Shown piece by piece: positions 9,169 to 16,429 of a stretch of 64,000 bases of DNA. Position numbers and translations under genes: made by a program. The notes beneath the pieces are model-generated. The model was not told where the DNA came from. It did not search any database and saw only the letters and a program-made list of their open reading frames with translations. This DNA is from Stenotrophomonas sp. VV52 (GTDB lineage: Bacteria; Pseudomonadota; Gammaproteobacteria; Xanthomonadales; Xanthomonadaceae), in the NCBI RefSeq assembly GCF_002893095.1, contig NZ_PKQQ01000007.1, positions 186,001 through 250,000 on the forward strand, read 5' to 3'. Within the stretch, counting starts at the first letter, position 1. Each line of letters begins with the position of its first letter.

Positions 9169-10476
9169 TTACCGTTCCGAAACCTCCGTGGCAGAAAAAC
9201 TTTCGTTGACGCACGCTCGCGCGTACTCGGCCAGGCGCAGCCCCACCTTGTGGCGGATCAGCGCCAGCGGCTCGACGGCCAGCACGCCGGCCTGCACCGC
9301 ACGGGTCTGCTCCGGCAGGAACTGGCTGAGCAGCATCAGCGGCGGTGGCACCCGGGTCAGGTTGTCGACCAGCGTGGCCAACGCCGCCTGCACTTCCGGC
9401 TCACCCCAGTAGTAGCGGCTGCGGTCGCTCAGCGAGTACGCACGCAGCAGGCGCTGTTCGTGCGCGCTGCCGGTGTAATAGCTGGCCCAGCTGCCGGGCT
9501 TGTCCAGCATGCAGCGCTCCAGCACGTCGATCAGCTGCGAGGCCTCGGCGGCGGGCAGCAGTTCGCGTTCGATCATCGCCAGCGCGAACACCGCTTCGCG
9601 GAACGCATACGTCGCCGCCGGACCGACCTTGAGGATGGCGAAATGGTCGCGCACCAGCGCGTGCAGGCCCGCTTCGGTCTGGTAGTCGGTGGAGTGCGCC
9701 TCGAACACGATGCGCGGCTGGGTTTCCACGAACGCGGAGAGCGCCTGCGCGGCGGCCGGGTCGTAGTAGTGCACGCTGCTGTGGTCAAAATCCACGCCGG
9801 GTTGCACCACCATCGCGATCACCCGTTCCCATGCCGGCAGCAGGTCCGGTGCAGAGAAGGCTTCGCGATGGATCGCCAGCGTGAGCGCGGCGGCCGTCGG
9901 CGTGGTTACCGCCAGCCCGCCTTCCAGCGAGGCCTCGCCGCCCGGCACCGGCACTTCGGTGCCGATCACATACACCGGTGGCGGCAGGCCGTTCTCGGCA
10001 GCGGTACGCTCGGCGATGCGCGCCAGCTCCGCCGAACGCGCCGCGACGATGGCGTCGGGCAGCGGGGTCGGATCGTCGGCGCAGGACATGCTGCAGTCCA
10101 GGTGGATCTTGTGGAAGCCGGCCGCCACGTACGCAGCGATCAGCGTGCGCGCGTTGGCCATCGCCACGTCGGCAGGCCCCTTCTGCCAGGCATTCGGACC
10201 GAGGTGGTCGCCGCCCAGGATGAGCCGCTCCACCGGGAAATCGTGGTTGCGTGCCAGCTGCAGTACGTAGTCGCGGTACTGCGGCGGGGTCATGCCGGTG
10301 TAGCCGCCGAACTGGTCCACCTGGTTGGAGGTGGCTTCGACAAGCAGCACCGTGTCGTACGTACGCGCCACGTCCATGGCCGCCAGCAGCACCTGCTCGT
10401 TGCTGCAGCACACGCTGTACAGGCCAACAGGCTGGCCCTGGCGATGGGCAGCGATCAACGATTGAACGGCAGACAT
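9169..10476 (-). CDS. GatZ/KbaZ-family D-tagatose-1,6-bisphosphate aldolase subunit (AgaZ-like)
   Basis: The 435-residue protein matches the GatZ/KbaZ family, with GLYSVCCSNEQVLLAA, VEATSNQVDQFGGYTGM, GGDHLGPNAWQ, HLDCSMSCADD, VIGTEVPVPGGE and FEAHSTDYQT. These proteins have been described either as a chaperone-like subunit of the class II tagatose-bisphosphate aldolase or as the tagatose-6-phosphate kinase of GalNAc pathways. No catalytic KbaY aldolase or PfkB-type kinase is visible here, so the downstream steps must be encoded elsewhere or by this protein. The start is supported by AGGAG upstream. It lies 37 nt after agaK. Confidence 0.87.
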   Translation of the reverse strand: MSAVQSLIAAHRQGQPVGLYSVCCSNEQVLLAAMDVARTYDTVLLVEATSNQVDQFGGYTGMTPPQYRDYVLQLARNHDFPVERLILGGDHLGPNAWQKGPADVAMANARTLIAAYVAAGFHKIHLDCSMSCADDPTPLPDAIVAARSAELARIAERTAAENGLPPPVYVIGTEVPVPGGEASLEGGLAVTTPTAAALTLAIHREAFSAPDLLPAWERVIAMVVQPGVDFDHSSVHYYDPAAAQALSAFVETQPRIVFEAHSTDYQTEAGLHALVRDHFAILKVGPAATYAFREAVFALAMIERELLPAAEASQLIDVLERCMLDKPGSWASYYTGSAHEQRLLRAYSLSDRSRYYWGEPEVQAALATLVDNLTRVPPPLMLLSQFLPEQTRAVQAGVLAVEPLALIRHKVGLRLAEYARACVNESFSATEVSER

Positions 10477-10513
10477 GGCAGCACTCCTGGCGCAGCAGAA
10501 TGGGGGAAGGGAT

Positions 10514-11461
10514 TCAGGGCGCGCCGTGCAGCTGGCGGGCCAGCAACGCCGCGCCGCGTGCACCGCCGGCATCGCCGAACACCGGCGGCAGGATCGGCGG
10601 CACGCGCACCCCATTGAACAGGTAGGCCGCGATGGCCGCAGGCAGGTCGCGGTACAGCTGTTCCAGCTTGGAAAGGCCGCCGCCCAGCACGATCACGTGC
10701 GGGTCCAGCGCCAGGATCAGGCTGGCGAAGCTGTAGCCGAGCAGGTCGCGATGGATCGCCAGTGCGCGCAGCGCGATCGGGTCGCCGGCGTGCGCCAGTT
10801 CGACCACCGTAGTGGCGTCGCGGGCCTGGCCGCCGTGGCGTTCGTGGATCATGGCCAGGCCGCTGCCGGACACGTAGCGCTCCAGGCAGCCGCGCAGGCC
10901 GCAACCGCAGTCCAGCAGTGGCAGGTCGTGGCGCAGCTGCAGGGTGGCGGGCAGGCTCCAGTGACCCCACTCGCCGGCGATGCCGTTGTTGCCAGCCACC
11001 AGCTGGCCGTGCAGGCAGTAGCCGCCGCCGGCACCGGTGCCCAGGATGACGCCGAACATGCTGGGGTAACCGGCCGCGGCACCGTCATGCGCCTCGGACA
11101 GCGCAAAGCACTGCAGGTCGTTGCCCAGCGCGAGCGGGCGTTGCAGCCGCGCTTCCAGATCGTGCCCGACGGTACGCCCGCTCAGGGCCGGTACGTTGGC
11201 GCTGAGCTGCACACCGCTGTCGCGGTCGCGCACGCCGGGCAGTCCGATGCCCACTGCACTGGCGCGCGTTCCGAGCGCAGCGTCGGCATCGTCCACCAGC
11301 TGGCCGATGGTTTCGACGAACGCGGCGTAGTCGTGGGTGGGGGTGGCCACGCGCTGGCGGTGGTGCACCTTCAGTCCGGCGTCGCAGGCCACCAGTTCGA
11401 TCTTGGTGCCACCGATGTCGATGCCATACCAGCGCTGCAGGGGCATATCGGACTCAGCCAT
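10514..11461 (-). CDS. agaK: ROK-family sugar kinase, probable GalNAc kinase
   Basis: ATP-dependent kinase of 315 residues. It shows the phosphate-binding N-terminus GIDIGGTKIE, the catalytic region GNDLQCFALSEAHDG (an LGNDLQ variant of the usual xNDAN), GVILGTGAGGGY, GEWGHWSL and the ROK zinc signature CGCGLRGCLE. Overlap with agaS is eight bases, so the two are translationally coupled. Since uptake is by an MFS permease rather than a PTS, a cytoplasmic kinase is needed to make GalNAc-6-P, and this is the obvious candidate. Confidence 0.85.
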   Translation of the reverse strand: MAESDMPLQRWYGIDIGGTKIELVACDAGLKVHHRQRVATPTHDYAAFVETIGQLVDDADAALGTRASAVGIGLPGVRDRDSGVQLSANVPALSGRTVGHDLEARLQRPLALGNDLQCFALSEAHDGAAAGYPSMFGVILGTGAGGGYCLHGQLVAGNNGIAGEWGHWSLPATLQLRHDLPLLDCGCGLRGCLERYVSGSGLAMIHERHGGQARDATTVVELAHAGDPIALRALAIHRDLLGYSFASLILALDPHVIVLGGGLSKLEQLYRDLPAAIAAYLFNGVRVPPILPPVFGDAGGARGAALLARQLHGAP

Positions 11462-12611
11462 GGTCGTGGATGGTCACGCCCTGCACCACGCGGTTGACGG
11501 TGCCGTCGGGGAAGGGGTTGTCGGGGGTCAGGCCCAGCGCGGCCGAACGCTGCAGCGCGAAGCACTGCGCCATCACCAGCCAGAGCGGGGCGAGCCAGGT
11601 GTCGGGCAGGGCGGGCACGTCGAGCACGAAGTCGCCTTCGGCGCTGTCCGCGCCGGCCGGGCCGACCGAGATCACCCGTGCGGCGATGCCATCACGGCGC
11701 AGCTCTTCCAGCAGGTCCTGTTCGTAGCGGCGTGCCAGCGGCAGCGCGCTGCGCAGCATCACCACCAGCGTGGTGCCGTTGAGCGTGGATTTGGGGCCGT
11801 GGCGGAAGCCCAGCGGCGTGTTGGCCAGTGCAAGCACGCGGCCGGCGGTGAGCTCCAGTACCTTCAACGCGGCTTCGCGTGCGGTAGCCTCCAGCGGTCC
11901 GCTGCCCAGGTAGATCACCCGCGAGATGTCGCCTTGCGCAAGCGCAGCGACCGGCGCGTCCCAGGCCTGCACGGCCTGTTCGCCACACTCTGCGAGGTTG
12001 CGCAGGCGCGCGGTGCGTTCCGCCCACGGAGCGCGCTCGAACACGCTCAAGGCGGCCAGCAGCATGCAGCTCAGGCTGCTGGTCATGGCGAACGCGCGGT
12101 CGCAGCTGGCCGGCGGCATCAGCAGAGACAGCGTGTCGCTGCGACCCTGACCGCGCTGCGCCAGCGCGCCATCGGCATTGCAGGTGATGTCCAGGAACCG
12201 CGCCTCGTCCACCTGCGCACGCACCAGTTCCACTGCTGCCACGCTCTCCGGGCTGGAACCGCTGCGCCCGAACGACACCAGCAGGGTCGGGCGGTCGCGC
12301 TGCAGGTACAGCATCGGGTGGGTCAGCAGGCTGGTGGTGTGGAGGGCGCGCACGTCGGCCGGCCACTGCGCGTTGATCTGGTCGGCCACCATCTCGGCAA
12401 TGAAGCCCGAGCTGCCGGCACCGGTGAAGATCACCCGCTGGTTGGGATTGTTCAGGGCGTCGCCCAGGAAGGCGTCGATTCGTTCGCGCGCGCCGTCGAT
12501 CACCGCAGCCAGGTTCGACCACAGGGCCGGTTGCTGCGCGATCTCTTCAGCGGTATGCGCGCCACCAAGGCGCTGCCAGGCGGGCAAATCAGGGAGCAGG
12601 GTGACGTCCAT
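11454..12611 (-). CDS. agaS: AgaS-type galactosamine-6-phosphate deaminase/isomerase (SIS domain)
   Basis: Two SIS domains cover the 385-residue protein: VIFTGAGSSGFIAE, SFGRSGSSPES and AFAMTSSLSCM in the first, then IYLGSGPLEATAREAALKVLE and GFRHGPKS in the second. The C-terminal TPDNPFPDGTVNRVVQGVTIH is close to characterised AgaS proteins, which convert galactosamine-6-P to tagatose-6-P and ammonia. The start ATG 12611 has AGGAA at good spacing; an open extension to 12713 runs through the regulatory spacer and is rejected. It is the first gene of the leftward operon. Confidence 0.9.
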   Translation of the reverse strand: MDVTLLPDLPAWQRLGGAHTAEEIAQQPALWSNLAAVIDGARERIDAFLGDALNNPNQRVIFTGAGSSGFIAEMVADQINAQWPADVRALHTTSLLTHPMLYLQRDRPTLLVSFGRSGSSPESVAAVELVRAQVDEARFLDITCNADGALAQRGQGRSDTLSLLMPPASCDRAFAMTSSLSCMLLAALSVFERAPWAERTARLRNLAECGEQAVQAWDAPVAALAQGDISRVIYLGSGPLEATAREAALKVLELTAGRVLALANTPLGFRHGPKSTLNGTTLVVMLRSALPLARRYEQDLLEELRRDGIAARVISVGPAGADSAEGDFVLDVPALPDTWLAPLWLVMAQCFALQRSAALGLTPDNPFPDGTVNRVVQGVTIHDHG

Positions 12612-12635
12612 TCGCGGTTCCTGTTGGGCAGGCAA

Positions 12636-12884
12636 ACAATCTTCGTTTTCTTTCGAAATGTCAAATAACGAAAGATATAAATAAGATTGGTCGGTCACAG
12701 TTTGCAATCGCAATTTTCCCGGCAGCGCAATCGGAATCGTGCGCGCCGTGACAACTCAAGGGAAAATCCGCGCATTCAGGTAACAGAAAGCAAGTGGTGC
12801 TTTGCATCAACTTTCGTTTCAAACAAATTCCTAAGCTTTTTTCTTTGCAATTTATTGACATCTTTCGACAGCCTGCCCCATAGT
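12636..12884. promoter_or_regulatory. Divergent promoters with CTTTCG/CGAAAG operator motifs (candidate AgaR sites)
   Basis: The agaS-GH31 spacer has four CTTTCG-type hexamers at 12650-12655, 12669-12674 (reverse), 12811-12816 and 12862-12867. A rightward promoter has a perfect TTGACA at 12855-12860 and CATAGT at 12879-12884, with one hexamer inside the spacer. A leftward TTGACA (complement of 12659-12664) has a weaker -10 near 12636-12641 and another hexamer in its spacer. CTTTC-type repeats are typical of AgaR-bound sites; assignment to this AgaR is inference. Confidence 0.6.
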
Positions 12885-12933
12885 CGGCCGCACTGGTTTC
12901 GGACACCCGCCAACTGCGGGCTTTGGGGGCGAA

Positions 12934-15900
12934 GTGGTTACCCGTTGTCGACGCACCGTACTGGCCATCGCGCTGCTTTCGTCCCTGTCGCTGGCGGCCC
13001 TGCCTGCGATGGCCGCGCCGCTGGGCAATCTCGCCACGGTGCAGGCTGCGCCTGGCAGCGAGACCACCGCCTGGAACCTCAGCACCGACAATGGCATGAC
13101 CGTGCGCGTGGACCTGCTGCGCACCGATCTGCTGCGCGTGCAGGCCAGCCGCACCGGCACGTTGCAACCGGCGGGCGACAAGGCTGCGCCGATTGTGTTG
13201 CCGCAGCCCGCCGGCGCCGTACCGTTCACGCTTGAAGAAGACGCCGCCGAGGTGCGCATCCGCACCGACGCGCTGGTACTGCACATCCAGCGAAAGCCAC
13301 TGCGGCTTGCACTGGACCGCCGCGAGGGCGGCAAGGACGTGGCGCTGTGGCGCGAACTGCAACCGCTGGACCTGGACACCGCACAGAGCGTGCAGGTGCT
13401 CAGCAGCCAGCCGGACGAGCAGTTCGTCGGCGGCGGCCAGCAGAACGGCCGGTTCGCCTTCAAGGGACGCGAACTGGAGGTGTCCTATTCCGGCGGCTGG
13501 GAAGAGGGCGACCGCCCCAACCCGGCGCCGATGCTGCTCAGCTCGCGTGGCTGGGGCATGCTGCGCAACACCTGGAGCGATGGCAGCTACGACCTGCGCC
13601 AGGCCGACCAGGCCACGCTGCTGCATCGCGAAGACCGCTTCGATGCCTATTACTTCGTCGGCGACGGTCTGCCCGCGCTGCTGGATCGCTACACCGCGCT
13701 GACCGGCCGCGCCGCGTTGCTGCCGCGCTGGGCGTTCTCGTATGGCGATGCCGACTGCTACAACGACGGCGACAACATCAAGAAGCCCGGCAGCGTGCCC
13801 GAAGGCTGGAGCGATGGCCCCACCGGCACCACCCCGGACGTGGTCGACAGCGTGGCGAAGCAGTACCGCGCGCACGACATGCCTGGTGGCTGGATCCTGC
13901 CCAACGACGGCTACGGCTGCGGCTACAAGGGCCTTCCGGAGACGGTGAAGGGCCTGGCCGGCTACGGTTTCAAGACCGGGCTGTGGACCGAGAACGGCGT
14001 GGACAAGATCGCCTGGGAAGTGGGCACCGCCGGTACCCGCGTGCAGAAGCTGGACGTGGCCTGGACCGGCAAGGGCTACCAGTTCGCGATGGACGCAAAC
14101 CAATCCGCGTTCAACGGCATCCTGCACAACTCCGACTCGCGCCCGTTCCTGTGGACGGTGATGGGCTGGGCCGGCATCCAGCGTTACGCGGTGGCCTGGA
14201 CCGGCGACCAGAGCAGCAGCTGGGACTACATCCGCTGGCACATTCCCACCCTGGTCGGTTCCGGGCTGTCAGGCATGGCCTACGCCAGCGGCGACGTGGA
14301 TGCGATTTTCGGCGGCAGCGCCGAAACCTTCACCCGCGACCTGCAGTGGAAGGCGTTCACTCCCGTGCTGATGGGCATGTCCGGCTGGTCGGGCAGTGCG
14401 CGCAAGCACCCGTGGTGGTACGACGAACCCTACCGCAGCATCAACCGCGACTACCTCAAGCTCAAGATGCGCATGACCCCGTACATGTACGGGCTGGCGC
14501 ATGAGGCGGCCACCACCGGCGCGCCGATCCTGCGCGCGCTGATGTGGGACTACCCGCAGGATCCGAATGCGTGGGACGAAACGTTCAAGTACCAGTTCCT
14601 GCTCGGCCGCGATCTGCTGGTGGCGCCGGTGTACCGCAGCCAGGCCGCCAGCCGTGGTTGGCGCCGCGACATCCATCTGCCGCAGGGCCGCTGGATCGAC
14701 TATTGGGACGGTCGCGAACTGCAGGTGGGGGCGGAAGGCCGCACCCTGGATCGTCCGGTGGAACTGGCCACGATTCCCCTGTTCGTGCGCGCCGGTGCGA
14801 TCGTGCCGATGTACCCGGAGATGCTGTTCGACGGCGAAAAGCCGCTCGACGAAGTCACCTTCGACCTGTACCCACAGGGCAGCTCGCAGTACACGCTGTA
14901 CGAAGACGACGGCAACACCCGCCGCTATGAGAAGGGCGAGTCCAGCCAGCAGCAGGTGCGCATGCAGGCACCGGCGCAGGGCAGCGGTCCGGTGCAGGTC
15001 AGCATCGACGGCGTACGCGGCCAGTACCAGGGCCAGCTGGCGCAGCGGCGCTATGCGCTGCGCGTGCTGAGCCGGCAGCGCCCGACGGCGGTGGCCCTCG
15101 ACGGCCTCGCGCTGCCAATGCTGGCCGACGCTGCCGCGTGGAACGGGGCCAGCGAAGGCTGGTACTACGACGCTGCCGAGCGCAAGGGCACCGTGCATGT
15201 GCGCACCGCTGCGGTGGACATCCGCACGCCGCTGGCCTTCCAGCTCGACATCCCGCAGGCCACGGCGCCTGCCGATGACGCCTTCCCCGCCGCGCCGGTG
15301 CTGGGCCGCGCGCTGCCCGCCGACAGCCTGCTGGTGGTCAACCGCCCGGCCGAAGAGCGCGGCTATGAACTGGAGAAAGCCTTCGACGACGACCCGGCCA
15401 CCTGGTTCCGCACCGTGCGCAACCAGGCCGTACGCACCGGCGCCCACGAATGGGTGATCGGGTTCGGCGAACGCCGCCTGGTCGACGGTATCGTGCTGGC
15501 GCCGCGCAACGACCAGCACTGGAAGAGTGGCCAGGTCCGCGACTACGAGATCTACCTGGCCGACACCAATGGCGAGTGGGGCGAACCGATCAAGCGCGGC
15601 CGCCTGGCGCTCAGGCAGGACAAGCAGCAGATCGACTTCCCCGCGCATGCCGGCCGCCTGCTGCGCTTCCGCGTGCTCAGCGTGCAGAACCCGGAAGGCG
15701 ACGGCGCCGCCGCCAGCGATCCGATGGTCACCGCCGCGCAGGGCAGCGTCGCCCGCGCGGTGGACGCCCTGCAGCCGCGCGACGTCGGGCCGATCACGCT
15801 GAGTACGTTCCAGATCCTGGAGCACCAGGTACCCGAGCGTCCGGCGCAGCAGCGCTACCTCTCCGAGCTGGCGCTGCCGGCCGCCGCGACCGCACAGGTG

Positions 15901-16293
15901 CGCGCCGACCTCGCCTTCCAGGGCGGCCAGCCGATGCGCATGAACGGCCTGCTGTTCCGCCGTGGACTGGGCGTGGGTCCGGCCAGCCGCATCGACCTGC
16001 AGTTGCAGGGCCAGTGGCGCCTGCTGCGTGCCGACCTCGGTATCGATGACGCCTGCCGCACCGCTGGTGGCATGCAGTTCCAGGTCTGGGGCGATGGCCG
16101 GCTGCTGTACGACAGTGGCCTGGTCAAGGCGCCGGGCGTGGTCAAACCCGAACTCGACATCCGCGGGCTGCAGACCCTCAGCCTGCGCACCCTGGGCGCA
16201 CAAGGCGCGCAGCCTACCCAGGTATGCGGCAACTGGGCCAACGCCGCACTGATCGGACAGGAGGGCGATACCGCCAGCATCGTATCGCCGTAA
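12934..16293 (+). CDS. Secreted GH31 glycosidase with discoidin-like and NPCBM domains, probable alpha-N-acetylgalactosaminidase
   Basis: The 1119-residue protein has an N-terminal signal peptide ending near residue 27 (LPAMAA). A GH31 N-domain and barrel follow, with the presumed nucleophile in KLDVAW (about D374) and acid/base in WTGDQSSSW (about D425). A region near residues 790-910 resembles an F5/8 type C (discoidin) domain, and the last 115 residues look like an NPCBM/CBM51 module. Multi-domain GH31 enzymes with an NPCBM module include characterised alpha-GalNAc-ases, and GalNAc genes on both sides support that specificity. Start is GTG 12934 after a GGGGGCGAA sequence. Specificity is inferred, not read from the sequence. 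Confidence 0.75.
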   Translation: MVTRCRRTVLAIALLSSLSLAALPAMAAPLGNLATVQAAPGSETTAWNLSTDNGMTVRVDLLRTDLLRVQASRTGTLQPAGDKAAPIVLPQPAGAVPFTLEEDAAEVRIRTDALVLHIQRKPLRLALDRREGGKDVALWRELQPLDLDTAQSVQVLSSQPDEQFVGGGQQNGRFAFKGRELEVSYSGGWEEGDRPNPAPMLLSSRGWGMLRNTWSDGSYDLRQADQATLLHREDRFDAYYFVGDGLPALLDRYTALTGRAALLPRWAFSYGDADCYNDGDNIKKPGSVPEGWSDGPTGTTPDVVDSVAKQYRAHDMPGGWILPNDGYGCGYKGLPETVKGLAGYGFKTGLWTENGVDKIAWEVGTAGTRVQKLDVAWTGKGYQFAMDANQSAFNGILHNSDSRPFLWTVMGWAGIQRYAVAWTGDQSSSWDYIRWHIPTLVGSGLSGMAYASGDVDAIFGGSAETFTRDLQWKAFTPVLMGMSGWSGSARKHPWWYDEPYRSINRDYLKLKMRMTPYMYGLAHEAATTGAPILRALMWDYPQDPNAWDETFKYQFLLGRDLLVAPVYRSQAASRGWRRDIHLPQGRWIDYWDGRELQVGAEGRTLDRPVELATIPLFVRAGAIVPMYPEMLFDGEKPLDEVTFDLYPQGSSQYTLYEDDGNTRRYEKGESSQQQVRMQAPAQGSGPVQVSIDGVRGQYQGQLAQRRYALRVLSRQRPTAVALDGLALPMLADAAAWNGASEGWYYDAAERKGTVHVRTAAVDIRTPLAFQLDIPQATAPADDAFPAAPVLGRALPADSLLVVNRPAEERGYELEKAFDDDPATWFRTVRNQAVRTGAHEWVIGFGERRLVDGIVLAPRNDQHWKSGQVRDYEIYLADTNGEWGEPIKRGRLALRQDKQQIDFPAHAGRLLRFRVLSVQNPEGDGAAASDPMVTAAQGSVARAVDALQPRDVGPITLSTFQILEHQVPERPAQQRYLSELALPAAATAQVRADLAFQGGQPMRMNGLLFRRGLGVGPASRIDLQLQGQWRLLRADLGIDDACRTAGGMQFQVWGDGRLLYDSGLVKAPGVVKPELDIRGLQTLSLRTLGAQGAQPTQVCGNWANAALIGQEGDTASIVSP

Positions 16294-16429
16294 CCCACCG
16301 CACCACGCGTCATACCACCTCACTCCACGGTTTTCCGACTTCGGCCCTCTGGCCGTGGTGCGGGGAACTGTTGCCCGAAACAAACCCACCCTGGCAGCCC
16401 CACGCTGCGGAATGTACAAGGAGCCAACG

